From Streptomyces albofaciens JCM 4342 (GTDB lineage: Bacteria; Actinomycetota; Actinomycetes; Streptomycetales; Streptomycetaceae), in assembly GCF_008634025.1 (NCBI RefSeq), contig NZ_PDCM01000002.1, positions 496,001-560,000 of the forward strand: a DNA stretch of 64,000 nt. The letters are read 5' to 3'. Made by a program: the position numbers and the translations under genes. This document shows, piece after piece, positions 41,056 to 49,342 of the stretch. The notes beneath the pieces are model-generated. The model had not been told where the DNA came from and ran no database searches. It worked only from the letters and a program-made list of their open reading frames with translations. Position 1 is the first letter of the stretch. Every line of letters starts with the position of its first letter.

Positions 41056-41949
41056 TCAGATGATGATGACGCGGCGTCCGCGCGTATGGCCGGCCTTGCT
41101 GTCGATGTGGGCGGCCGCGGCGTCGGCCAGGGTGTACGACTTCTCGACCGGTATGTGGAGCTTGCCCCGCGAGATGAGGCCGACGGCCTCGTTGAGTGCG
41201 TCCGGCACGCTTCCGGCCGTGCCGGAGAAGCGGACACCGAGGTCCGGCGCGCCGAGATCGGCGATGGAGACCACCTTGCGCGGGTCCCCGGTCAGCTCGA
41301 CGAGTTCGCGGATGACGCCCGAGCCGGCCAGATCGAGAGCCGCGTCGACCCGGCCGAGCTGCCGCACCCGCTCGACCCAGCCGTCGCCGTAGGTGGTGGC
41401 GAGGGCGCCCAGGCTGCGCAGATAGTCCTGGTTGGCGGCCCCGGCCGTGCCGATGACCGTGATGCCGCGGTCACGGGCGATTTGCAGCACCGCCGATCCG
41501 ACGCCCCCGGACGCGCCGCTGACCAGCAGCGTCTGCCCGGGCCGCACACCGGCCTGGCCGATGATGCGCAGGGCGGTCTCCACCACGGAGGGGTACCCGG
41601 CCGCCTCCTCGAACGACAGGCCTTCGGGCATCCGGGCCCAAGCCGTCAGCACGGCGAACTCGGCGTAGGTGTCCACCCCTTCACCGAAGACGCGGTCGCC
41701 GATCTCGATGCCTTCGACGCCGTCACCGATCTCGTCCACCACCCCCGCGGCGTCCAGCCCGACTCCGGAGGGCAGCTCGGTCGGATGCGCGCCCAGGACC
41801 TGGCCTTCCCGGATCCGCCAGTCGACGGGGTTGACGCCCGCCGCGCGTACGGCGATGCGGAGGCGGCCGGGGCCCGGGTGGGGCTCCTCGGCGTCGATGA
41901 GGTGCAGCACGTCGGGACCGCCGAACTCGGCGAAGCTGATTTTCTTCAT
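41056..41949 (-). CDS. NADP-dependent quinone-oxidoreductase-like protein (MDR family)
   Basis: A 297-aa zinc-independent medium-chain dehydrogenase/reductase. The N-terminal GroES-like part shows AAGVNPVDWRIREG and VGLDAAGVVDEIG; the Rossmann part has SGASGGVGSAVLQIA. It reduces quinones or enones with NADPH. It is divergent from the TetR gene at 42020, and the intervening palindrome suggests that the pair is an inducible detoxification unit. Confidence 0.85.
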   Translation of the reverse strand: MKKISFAEFGGPDVLHLIDAEEPHPGPGRLRIAVRAAGVNPVDWRIREGQVLGAHPTELPSGVGLDAAGVVDEIGDGVEGIEIGDRVFGEGVDTYAEFAVLTAWARMPEGLSFEEAAGYPSVVETALRIIGQAGVRPGQTLLVSGASGGVGSAVLQIARDRGITVIGTAGAANQDYLRSLGALATTYGDGWVERVRQLGRVDAALDLAGSGVIRELVELTGDPRKVVSIADLGAPDLGVRFSGTAGSVPDALNEAVGLISRGKLHIPVEKSYTLADAAAAHIDSKAGHTRGRRVIII

Positions 41950-41965
41950 GCGGCCGACCGTAGCA

Positions 41966-41976
41966 CTAACGGTTAG
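41966..41976. promoter_or_regulatory. TetR-type operator, CTAACGGTTAG
   Basis: Perfect 5-bp arms CTAAC/GTTAG around one base, between the oxidoreductase start (41949) and the TetR start (42020). Another TTAGC follows near 42008. Confidence 0.6.
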
Positions 41977-42019
41977 CGTTTTGAAACGGTTGCGGTTTTG
42001 GATTTGTTAGCATCACGGC

Positions 42020-42607
42020 ATGACCGTGCCGCCCGGACGCCGTGAACGTAAGAAGGCCGCGACCCGCCAGAAGATCGCCGACGCGGCCCTGCGGCTCTTC
42101 CTGGAGCGCGGGTACGACGCGGTGGGCATCCGCGATGTGGCCGCCGAGGCCGACGTGGCCGTCACCACGCTCTTCGCCCACTTCGCCGCCAAAGAGGCGC
42201 TGGTGTTCGAGCAGGACGCCGACTTCGAGCAGCGCCTCACCCGCGCGGTCACCGACCGGGCGCCCGACGAGCCGCTCATCCCCGCACTGCGCAGCGAGGT
42301 CCTGGCCCTGGTGCGGCACTGCACCGCGGACGGCGCCGCCCCGATCCGGCGCATGATCGACACTTCGCGCGCCCTGCGGGAGTACGAGGAGTCGATGCGG
42401 CTGCGCCACGCGGAGTCCCTGGCCACGGCCATCGCCGCGGCTCCCGGCCCGGCACCGACCACCACGGCCGGCCGGACGATCGCGCGGTTCGTCGTCGACG
42501 CCTATTTCCTGGCCCGCGAGGCGGCCGACCCGGAGGCCGCGGTGGACGAGATCTTCCGGATGATCGAGGCCGCCTGGGAAGTCGCCCGCCCCTCCCCGCG
42601 CGAGTGA
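42020..42607 (+). CDS. TetR-family repressor
   Basis: A 195-aa regulator with an N-terminal TetR helix-turn-helix at residues ~14-60 (TRQKIADAALRLFLERGYD, then VTTLFAHFAAKEALVF) and a helical ligand-binding domain. It is divergent from the quinone-oxidoreductase-like gene, with the CTAAC/GTTAG palindrome between them, so it most likely represses that gene and itself. Confidence 0.88.
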   Translation: MTVPPGRRERKKAATRQKIADAALRLFLERGYDAVGIRDVAAEADVAVTTLFAHFAAKEALVFEQDADFEQRLTRAVTDRAPDEPLIPALRSEVLALVRHCTADGAAPIRRMIDTSRALREYEESMRLRHAESLATAIAAAPGPAPTTTAGRTIARFVVDAYFLAREAADPEAAVDEIFRMIEAAWEVARPSPRE

Positions 42608-42729
42608 GGAACGGCTTTCCAGCCGGGTGAGCCGGGGCCCGGCCGGGCGCCCGTGACCTCACCGGCCGAGCGCGACGATCCGCCGGCGGTCGAACGGGCG
42701 GCTCGGAGGGCCCGTCGACCACGGCCGCG

Positions 42730-43209
42730 TCAGCTGCGGGTGTGGTGGTCCAGCAACCGGGTGAGCAACTGGACGAACTGGTCGCGTTCGGCGGGACTCA
42801 GCGGGGCGAGCAGCAGGTCGTGGAGGTCGTCGAGGACCTTGTCGAGGCGGTGGAGCCGGCGGCGGCCGCGGGCGGAGATCGTGATGATGTTGCGGCGCCG
42901 GTCCCCGGGGTCGGGTCCCCGCTCGACGAGGCCACGCTCCGTCAGTTCACCGAGCACGCCGACCATGTCGCTGCAGTAGATGCCGGTGCGCCGGCTCAGC
43001 TCCGCCTGGCTGCCCGGCCCGTGTTCGAGCAGCGCGGCGAGAACCGCGTAGTGCCACTTGCGGGCGTCGGCCTCGGCCAGCCCTTCGGCGATCAGCCGGT
43101 CCGACCGCACGGTGAGCTGCGACAGCAGCCGGCTCGCGCGCCGGCGCAGCCTGTCGGGCGTCCGGGGCGCGCCGTCGTCGGACATGTCCGCTGCTTCGGC
43201 TCTGACCAT
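42730..43209 (-). CDS. MarR-family regulator
   Basis: A 159-aa winged-helix regulator. The DNA-binding part runs from about residue 52 to 115 (SQAELSRRTGIYCSDMVGVLGELTERGLVERGPDPGDRRRNIITIS), ending in the basic wing, flanked by dimerisation helices. It is divergent from the dienelactone hydrolase gene at 43323 and should control it through the palindrome at 43230. A Cys in the recognition region (GIYCSD) might allow redox sensing, but this is speculative. Confidence 0.88.
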   Translation of the reverse strand: MVRAEAADMSDDGAPRTPDRLRRRASRLLSQLTVRSDRLIAEGLAEADARKWHYAVLAALLEHGPGSQAELSRRTGIYCSDMVGVLGELTERGLVERGPDPGDRRRNIITISARGRRRLHRLDKVLDDLHDLLLAPLSPAERDQFVQLLTRLLDHHTRS

Positions 43210-43229
43210 GGCGCCATCCTATGCATTGT

Positions 43230-43244
43230 GTTAGTCCGACTAAC
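43230..43244. promoter_or_regulatory. MarR-type operator, GTTAGTCCGACTAAC
   Basis: Near-perfect 15-bp palindrome (seven-bp arms, GTTAGTC/GACTAAC around the central C) between the divergent MarR and hydrolase genes, 21 bases upstream of the MarR start. Confidence 0.8.
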
Positions 43245-43322
43245 GATGTACGTTCACTCGCGCACACCGTCGGAGCGGCCATCGGCGCATGATGACGGAG
43301 TGCACTCCGAGAAAGGAAGACC

Positions 43323-44078
43323 TTGCCCACCAAGACGCTGCGGATTCCCACCGCCGACGGCCAGGCCGACGCTTTCGCCGCCTATCCCGACGGCGGCGGG
43401 CGGCACCCGGGGGTGCTGCTGTACATGGACGCCTTCGGCCTGCGGCCCGAGCTGGAGAACAAGGCCCGCGAACTGGCCGGGCACGGGTACTACGTACTCG
43501 TCCCCAACCTCTACTACCGGCACGGCCCGGCCCCGGTGGTCGAACTTCCCGAGCACATCGACGAAGAGAACCGGTCCGCGGTCTTCGCCCGGCTGATGCC
43601 GCTGGTCGAGGCGCTGACCACCGACCAGGTCCTGCGCGACGCCGACGCCTACCTCGGCTTCCTCACCGCCCAGCCCGAGGTCGCCGCCGGGCCCGTCGCC
43701 ACGATCGGCTACTGCCTGGGCGCCGCCCTGGCGATGCGCGCCGCGACGGCCCACCCCGGCCAGGTGGCCGCCGTCGCCGGATTCCATCCCGGTTTCCTGG
43801 TCACCGACGCGCCCGACAGCCCGCACCGGCTCGTCCACCGGCTCACGGCCCAAGTCCACCTCGGCCTCGCCGAGGGCGATCTGACGCCCGAGGCCCTGAG
43901 CGAACTCAACCAGGCCCTGGACGCCGCGGGTGTCGAGTACACGACGGAGGTCTACCCGGACTCCGTCCACGGCTTCACCATGAGCGACACCTCCGCCTTC
44001 AGCCCCTCCGCCCTGCAACGCCACTGGGACCGCCTGCTTCCCCTGCTCGACCGCACGCTGACCGCCGGCGGTCGATAG
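43323..44078 (+). CDS. Dienelactone hydrolase family protein
   Basis: A 251-aa alpha/beta hydrolase of the dienelactone hydrolase family, with the nucleophile Cys in IGYCLGAALA and the catalytic His in SVHGFTM. These enzymes open lactone rings from aromatic breakdown or hydrolyse related esters. The TTG at 43323 follows GAAAGGAAG. It is divergent from and probably repressed by the MarR regulator. Confidence 0.88.
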   Translation: MPTKTLRIPTADGQADAFAAYPDGGGRHPGVLLYMDAFGLRPELENKARELAGHGYYVLVPNLYYRHGPAPVVELPEHIDEENRSAVFARLMPLVEALTTDQVLRDADAYLGFLTAQPEVAAGPVATIGYCLGAALAMRAATAHPGQVAAVAGFHPGFLVTDAPDSPHRLVHRLTAQVHLGLAEGDLTPEALSELNQALDAAGVEYTTEVYPDSVHGFTMSDTSAFSPSALQRHWDRLLPLLDRTLTAGGR

Positions 44079-44145
44079 CCAGGACGGCGGAACCGTTCAG
44101 CGTGGCCGCGGAACCGGCCGGAGCGGTGAGATCCCCGTGCCGGGA

Positions 44146-44970
44146 TCAAGCCCCCGGCCACATCCGGCCTGCTCGCTCGCCGCTTCGGGCGTTGCCGCTC
44201 GGCTTGCGGCCGTCGGCGTCGCAGGGCAGGTCGGCGCCGGGGGCTTCGGCGTGGAAATCGCGGGTGGCCTGGTGCTCTACGTCGGCGATGGCGGTGGAGG
44301 GAACGGAGATGGTTCCGCCGAAGGGCCACTCGGCGTCGTGGACGAGCAGCAGGGTGGTGGTCAGCAGGGCGGTCGCCATGGCCAGGGTGGCGAGCTGGGG
44401 CCGGTTGCGGCGTCTGGGGATGCACAGGCACAGGGAGATGACGGTGATGGAGAGCAGGACGAGCATGCACCAGTAGATCGACGCGGGAACCGCCGCGGTC
44501 GACTCCGTCAGCCGTGCCTGGCGGGCCTTGGCCCGGGTGTCGTCCGCCCCCAGGAGCATGCCAAAGACGCCCTGGTCCGTGCCGATGTCCTTGAAGGCGG
44601 CACGCAGGTCGGCGGTCCAGACGCTGGGCGCCGGAGAGCCCTGGCCGTGGGCCGTGGTCGGCCATTCGTAGTGACGTACGGCGCGGGTGTAGCAGATGAC
44701 GTCGGCCTGCACCCGGCGGCGTTGTGCGGCGTTGGGGAGGAAGTCCGCCGTCTCCTCCAGGTGGTCGACCGCGTTGGCCTCGTTCTCCTCGGCTCTGTTG
44801 CAGGAGCCGGCCGCGGTGGCCAGGACGAAGGCGAGAATTAGTACGGTCAGGGTCTGTACCGGGCTGGTCAGGTCCCGTACCGACAGGCCTTCGTCGTCGG
44901 CGTCGGTGTCGTGGCGGCGCAGGAAGTGGTGGGCGACCAGGCCGAGGAGCAGGGCGGCCACGGCCACCAC
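44146..44970 (-). CDS. DUF4239-like (bestrophin-like) membrane protein
   Basis: A protein of about 274 aa with hydrophobic segments at ~1-15, ~38-57 (TLTVLILAFVLATAAGS), ~165-185 and ~192-212, and a soluble helical part between with EENEANAVDHLEETADFLP. This is the layout of DUF4239 proteins. The only in-frame start, GTG 44970, has no Shine-Dalgarno and begins inside the first membrane helix, so the N-terminus may be truncated or the true start unusual. The C-terminal 45 residues are variable. Function unknown. Confidence 0.65.
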   Translation of the reverse strand: MVAVAALLLGLVAHHFLRRHDTDADDEGLSVRDLTSPVQTLTVLILAFVLATAAGSCNRAEENEANAVDHLEETADFLPNAAQRRRVQADVICYTRAVRHYEWPTTAHGQGSPAPSVWTADLRAAFKDIGTDQGVFGMLLGADDTRAKARQARLTESTAAVPASIYWCMLVLLSITVISLCLCIPRRRNRPQLATLAMATALLTTTLLLVHDAEWPFGGTISVPSTAIADVEHQATRDFHAEAPGADLPCDADGRKPSGNARSGERAGRMWPGA

Positions 44971-45136
44971 GATGGTGACGGTCGTGAGTGCGTCTCCGGG
45001 AGCGGGGGCGGGGCCCGACGCCGGCGGACTCTGTCCCGGTGCCTTTGCCTGGTGGCGGGACCGGCATACGGGATCGCCCGCCAGGCCACCCGTACGAGCG
45101 GCGTCCCTGCGCCGCCTGGAGGCACCGGGCCGTGGG

Positions 45137-45848
45137 TCAGCGCCCGGCGCTCTGGCCGCCGTCCACCTGGAGGATCTCCCCGGTGACGAACGGGGCGTTC
45201 TCCAGGTACAGCACCGCGTCGGCGATGTCGCCGGGCGCGCCGAGCCGGCCGGCCGGGAGCAGGCCGCTCAGGCCTCGGGCTCCTCCGCCCGGTGCATCGG
45301 GGTCCTGATGACGCCCGGCGAGACGGCGTTGACGCGGATGCCCCACGTCGCGTACTCGATGGCCACCGCCTTGGTGGCGGAATGCCGGCCACCCTTGGTC
45401 AGCGAGGTGAGTACGGAGGGCACGCGGGCGTCGGCGATGTCGACCAGGCCGGAGGTGAGGGTGACGATGTGGCCGCCGCCCCGGCCGAGCATGTGCCGGA
45501 CGACCGACCGGGTGAGGTGGGAGAAGCCGCTCACATCCACCCCGATCACCGAGGCGAAATCCTCCGGGGTGCAGTCGGTGAACGGCTTGGCGAGGAAGAC
45601 GCCCGCGTTGTTGACCAGGGTGTCGATCCGGCAGAACCGCCGCACGCCCGAGGGGACGATCCGTTCGGCGGTCGTGGGGTCGGCGATGTCGCCGCGGACG
45701 GCGATGACGTCCGGGGACCGGGGCGCGGCGATGGTGCGCGAGGTGGGCACCACGCCCTATCCGAGCGCACGGCGGGCGGCCGCCAGCGCGGCGCCGATGC
45801 CCTGCGACGCCCCGGTGACGAGGCGGTCTTCCGGTCCCGCGCGGTCAT
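45137..45848 (-). pseudogene. Short-chain dehydrogenase pseudogene with several lesions
   Basis: Starting at ATG 45848 (overlapping the stop of the nitronate monooxygenase gene) the expected SDR start TALVTGASQGIGAAL is only read after a one-base frameshift. The continuing frame meets TAG at 45757-45759 where relatives have an aromatic residue. The middle part is intact (DTLVNNAGVFLAKPF, then SATKAVAIEYATWGIRVNAVSPG, note His in place of the catalytic Tyr), and a further frameshift near 45280 moves the C-terminus (ILQVDGGQSAGR). Three independent lesions mean a dead gene. Confidence 0.85.
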
Positions 45849-46873
45849 GGCGCGCCTTCGGCCCGGAACCGGCCCAGGACCCGCTCGGCCCCGTCCATCA
45901 TCTCCCGGACGATGTCCCCGGCGGGGCGCACGGTGTGGACGAGGCCGACGCCCTGCCCCATCAGCCAGGGCATCTCCTCCCAGTCGCCCTCCGTCTCCGG
46001 CACCGGCGGGAACACGTTGAACTTGCGCAGCACCATCCGTTCGCCCTGGAAGACCGTGACGCCGATCTCCTCCAGGGCGTGGCGGTCGGCCGGCACCTGG
46101 TCCGGCCGGTCGTGCCACTCGGACACCACACGGTCGCGCTGCACCCGCATCGGGTTGAAGTCCGGCCATTCCGGGCCGAACACCGCCGTACGGACCGTGT
46201 CCTCGCCCCGGGAGGCGACCAGGCGGCGGTGATGTTCGGGGTGCACCCGCGCCTGCGGCGAGGCGAGCAGCCGGGTGCCCACCCATACGCCGTCGGCGCC
46301 CAGGCACAGGGCCGCCGCCACCTGGCGCCCGTCGGTGATGCCGCCCGCGGCCAGGACCAACGCCCGCTCCCCCACGGCGTCCACGACGGCGGGCACACCG
46401 ACCATGGTGGGCAGGCCGCCGTAGTTGTGCCCGCCCGCCTCCCAGCCCTGGGCGACGACGACCTCCACCCCGTCCGCCACGGCGCGCCCGGCCGCCTCAG
46501 CGGAGCCGACCTGTTCCCACACCGACACCCCGGCCGCCCGCAGCCGCTCGATCTGCCCGGCCGGCGGATGCCCCCAGTGGTACGAGACGATCGGCACCCG
46601 CTCCTCGGCGCAGACGCGGACGTGCTCGGCGTTGTCGAAGTACGTGACCAGATTGACGTTGAACGGTGCTTCCCCCACGCCCGCGCGGATCTCGTGGATG
46701 AGCTGCCGCAGGTGGTCCGGGTGCATGAGCGCGGCCCCCACCGCGCCGATGCCGCCCGCGGCGGTGACGGCGACCGCCAGCTCGGCGGTCCCGCCCGCGA
46801 AGGCCATACCGGCGCAGGCGAACGGGTAGGGAACGGCGAACCTTTCGGTGAACCTGTTGGACAGCGCCTCCAT
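45845..46873 (-). CDS. Nitronate monooxygenase (2-nitropropane dioxygenase family)
   Basis: A 342-aa FMN-dependent TIM-barrel protein. FMN-site motifs are AGGIGAVGA early, AQGWEAGGHNYGG with the conserved His in the middle, and LAAGGITDGRQVAAALCLGADGVWVGT. Such enzymes oxidise toxic nitronates. ATG 46873 is preceded by GGAGGGGGAG. The SDR pseudogene is coupled to its stop codon (ATGA), so the pair was once an operon. Confidence 0.88.
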   Translation of the reverse strand: MEALSNRFTERFAVPYPFACAGMAFAGGTAELAVAVTAAGGIGAVGAALMHPDHLRQLIHEIRAGVGEAPFNVNLVTYFDNAEHVRVCAEERVPIVSYHWGHPPAGQIERLRAAGVSVWEQVGSAEAAGRAVADGVEVVVAQGWEAGGHNYGGLPTMVGVPAVVDAVGERALVLAAGGITDGRQVAAALCLGADGVWVGTRLLASPQARVHPEHHRRLVASRGEDTVRTAVFGPEWPDFNPMRVQRDRVVSEWHDRPDQVPADRHALEEIGVTVFQGERMVLRKFNVFPPVPETEGDWEEMPWLMGQGVGLVHTVRPAGDIVREMMDGAERVLGRFRAEGAP

Positions 46874-47192
46874 GACGGCTCCCCCTCCTGCCTTCGGGAA
46901 AGCGGATGCCCCACGCCCCCGATGAGGGAGCATCGCCCCATCCGGCAGGTTCCCACCGGGGCCGGTACGGGGCCAGGGGCCGGTACGGAGCCAGGGGCCG
47001 GTGCGGAGAAGCGCGGACACGGCCGCTTCGTCGGCCGGTCCCGGCCCGGCGGTGTGTCCCTCTGTTACGTAGGACTGCGCCTACGTGGTTCTCGCCGACG
47101 CGGCACCGCCCTTCCCGGCGGCATGGTCGACGGCACAGTCACGTACCGGACAGGGAAGAGGAAAGCGCTTGCCCAGCACGCATCCGGCCGTC
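46874..47192. other. Intergenic region with 18-bp repeats
   Basis: About 320 bases between the nitronate monooxygenase start and the broken LuxR gene. An 18-bp unit (GGGGCCGGTACGGAGCCA, with variants) is repeated about three times at 46955-47006. It must hold the promoter of the monooxygenase. Confidence 0.5.
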
Positions 47193-47730
47193 ATGGCTCC
47201 CGTGCCCACCGTGGGCCGGGTGCGGGTGGCGGTCACCGCACCCGACCCGAACAGCCACGAGGGGGCGTCGGTCAGCTGGGCCGCCACCCGGAGGTCGACC
47301 TCTGCGCGGACTCCGGGTCCGCCTCCGTGGTCGTGCTCGTCGAGGACGTCCTCGACGAGAGCGCGCTCGCCCGGCTGCGGCGGGTCGTGCGCGGCGGAGA
47401 TGTGCGGGTGGTCCTCGTCGTGGGGACGATCCGGGAGAACGAGCTGCTGGACGTCATCGAGTGCGGCGCGGGGGCCATCGTCTGGCGCCGCGAGGCCACC
47501 GCGCACCGGCTGGTGCAGGCGGTGCTGACCGCGGCCGAGGGCGGCGGCGATCTGCCCGCCGGCCTGCTGGGCCGGCTGATCAGCCAGGTGGGGCGCCTGC
47601 ACCGGGGCGGCGACCATCCGGCGTCGTTCCCCGGGGCTGACGCCGCGCGAGGTGGATGTCGTACGGCTGGTGGCCGAGGGGCTCGACACCACGGAGATCG
47701 CCGGCAAGCTGTCGTACTCCGAACGCACAC
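47193..47730 (+). pseudogene. LuxR-type response-regulator-like gene, frameshifted and 3'-truncated
   Basis: The pieces belong to a common Streptomyces LuxR-family regulator: MAPVPTVGRVRVAVTAPDPN in one frame, then after a shift near 47272 ASVVVLVEDVLDESALARLR up to LISQVGRLHRGG, then after a second shift near 47610-47636 LTPREVDVVRLVAEGLD and AGKLSYSERT. The HTH should go on with TVKNVLHxxxTRLxLRNR, but the sequence switches at 47731 into a membrane-protein frame. Two frameshifts plus a 3' deletion. Confidence 0.8.
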
Positions 47731-48021
47731 ATGCTCGTGCTGGGTGTGGTCTGGTGGGGACTGCGGCTGCTGCCCGGTCTGCTCACCCGGGTCACGGTGC
47801 CGGCGATGGCGGTGGGCGCGGTCTGCACGACCGTGCTGGGGCTGCTGGCCGGACAACTGCTGCATGCGGCGACGGACGGCACCGTCGGGATATGGGGGCC
47901 TGCGCACCTGTTCTCGAAACTCGGTGAAGGGGTGCCCGCCGCCCTCACCTTCGGCATCACCGCCGGGGTGGCGGCTCTCGTGACGCTGCGGCTGGCCGGG
48001 GGCCGTGACGCCACTCGGTGA
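47731..48021 (+). CDS. Membrane protein fragment fused to the broken LuxR gene
   Basis: From ATG 47731 a frame of 96 aa is hydrophobic (LVLGVVWWGLRLLPGLL, AVGAVCTTVLGLLAGQLL, then AALTFGITAGVAALVTL): three probable membrane helices. There is no Shine-Dalgarno and the first residue falls inside a helix, so this is probably the C-terminal end of a larger membrane protein joined to the LuxR gene by a deletion. Family not recognised. A strong terminator follows. Confidence 0.45.
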   Translation: MLVLGVVWWGLRLLPGLLTRVTVPAMAVGAVCTTVLGLLAGQLLHAATDGTVGIWGPAHLFSKLGEGVPAALTFGITAGVAALVTLRLAGGRDATR

Positions 48022-48057
48022 GGGAGCGGGGCCCGGCTCCCCGGCCCGGCGCACGAC

Positions 48058-48088
48058 GGAACGGCGCTCGGCAGCCGAGCGCCGTTCC
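48058..48088. terminator. Bidirectional terminator
   Basis: Fourteen-bp perfect stem GGAACGGCGCTCGG/CCGAGCGCCGTTCC around CAG, between the membrane fragment (+) and the oxygenase gene (-). Confidence 0.88.
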
Positions 48089-48123
48089 GGTGCGGACCCG
48101 CTCCCCGGAATCCGCCGGTGGCG

Positions 48124-49320
48124 TCAGTCCACCCCCACCACCGTCGGAGCAGGCGGCACCCAGCGCTGGTTGCGGCGCTGCTGCGAGCGCACCCCGAAGT
48201 CCGTCTTCAGTTCCTCCGGGATCGCGTACTGCATGACCCGGCCGCGGGTGAGGGAGCCCAGCTCGAAGGCGGTGAGGAGGCTGCCCGCCTTGTCGAGGGC
48301 CCACTCGCCCAGCGGGCTGCTGTCCTCGATGGTCTCCAGTACGCCGAGGAGGACGGGTACGGCCTTGGCCGCCGTGTCCCAGGGGCTGCGGGGGATCCGG
48401 AGCCAGTCGGCGATGGTCGGGCCCACCAGGAAGCGGATGGTGGCCGGCACGATCGGGTCGAAGAGGGTGCCGGGGACGACGTCCTCGTACATCCGCATCA
48501 GCTGGTCGTTCAGCCGCACCCCGTCCTCGGACGGCCCCAGGTTGCGGGTGAGGTAGGTGTCGGCGTACGCGCGAGCCTCAGTGAGGTTCTTCGGGGCGGC
48601 CGCCGTGTCGCAGCCCAGCATCGCCCCGACGACACGCCAGGCGTAGTAGTACGCCTCCGCTCCTTCCTCGCTCATGTGGATGCCGAGGCGGTGCATCGCG
48701 TCCAGTACCAGGATCGAGAAGCAGATCTGCCCGCCGATCATGTCTTCCTGGCACAGCGGTGTGCCGTCGCGCTCCGTGTCCCAGCGGCCCGATGTGGTCA
48801 GGTGGCGGCGCACCGCGGCGTGCAGCAGGCGGACCTTCTGGGCGGCCGGGATGAACTTGCTGCCTTCCTCGAAGGCGTTGGTGCGCATCAGGTACGTGAC
48901 GAACTGGCCCGTGTTCGCCATCCGGCGCGAGGGGTAGTCCATGGAGTGCGTCGAGGCGAGCAGTTTCGCGACGCGCGGTACGGCGTAGGTGGCGGGCATG
49001 GCCGCGAAGGAGAGCCCCGTGTTGATGTGCGCGGCGTTGTCCATGAAGAACAGCCGCGCGCGCTCCATGATGTCCCAGTCCACCCACTTGGGCGGCATGC
49101 CGGTCGCTTCCAGGTAGGAGGCCACCGAGGGCGGCAGCCCTTGCGGCAGCTTGTTGCCGGCGGTGGTGAAGAAGCGCATGAGGGTGTTGAAGTCGCGTAC
49201 CTCTCCGCGCTCGAACATGGCCGCGACGGTTGCGTCGGCGAGCGGATCGCCTTGCCCGCGCAGTTCGTCCAGTGTGGTGTCGGTGTACCGCACGGTGGTC
49301 TCGGTGGTCTCGGTGGTCAC
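48124..49320 (-). CDS. MpaB/latex-clearing-protein-type oxygenase (DUF2236)
   Basis: A 398-aa all-helical protein of the MpaB/Lcp superfamily (DUF2236), haem enzymes that cleave isoprenoid C=C bonds, such as poly(cis-isoprene) or farnesyl side chains. Family words include RARLFFMDNAAHINTGLSFAA, HSMDYPSRRMANTGQFV, RLLHAAVRRHL (Arg/His near the haem) and the later DQLMRMYEDV. No signal peptide is visible, unlike secreted Lcp, so it acts inside the cell. The GTG follows GAGGAG. It lies 22 bases downstream of a polyprenyl synthetase gene, suggesting that it acts on that enzyme's product. Confidence 0.78.
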   Translation of the reverse strand: MTTETTETTVRYTDTTLDELRGQGDPLADATVAAMFERGEVRDFNTLMRFFTTAGNKLPQGLPPSVASYLEATGMPPKWVDWDIMERARLFFMDNAAHINTGLSFAAMPATYAVPRVAKLLASTHSMDYPSRRMANTGQFVTYLMRTNAFEEGSKFIPAAQKVRLLHAAVRRHLTTSGRWDTERDGTPLCQEDMIGGQICFSILVLDAMHRLGIHMSEEGAEAYYYAWRVVGAMLGCDTAAAPKNLTEARAYADTYLTRNLGPSEDGVRLNDQLMRMYEDVVPGTLFDPIVPATIRFLVGPTIADWLRIPRSPWDTAAKAVPVLLGVLETIEDSSPLGEWALDKAGSLLTAFELGSLTRGRVMQYAIPEELKTDFGVRSQQRRNQRWVPPAPTVVGVD

Positions 49321-49342
49321 AGGCTCCTCGTTTCTCGTGCTG

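Noticed and set aside
46955..47006. 18-bp repeats as a coding Leu-Arg-Thr-Gly-Pro-Trp extension of the nitronate monooxygenase
   Set aside because: The enzyme has a good start with a strong ribosome-binding site at 46873; the repeats lie upstream in noncoding DNA.
44696..47983. Open frame of over 1000 codons on the + strand
   Set aside because: It runs antisense through the DUF4239-like, SDR-pseudogene and nitronate monooxygenase genes; only its last part overlaps the real, broken LuxR gene.
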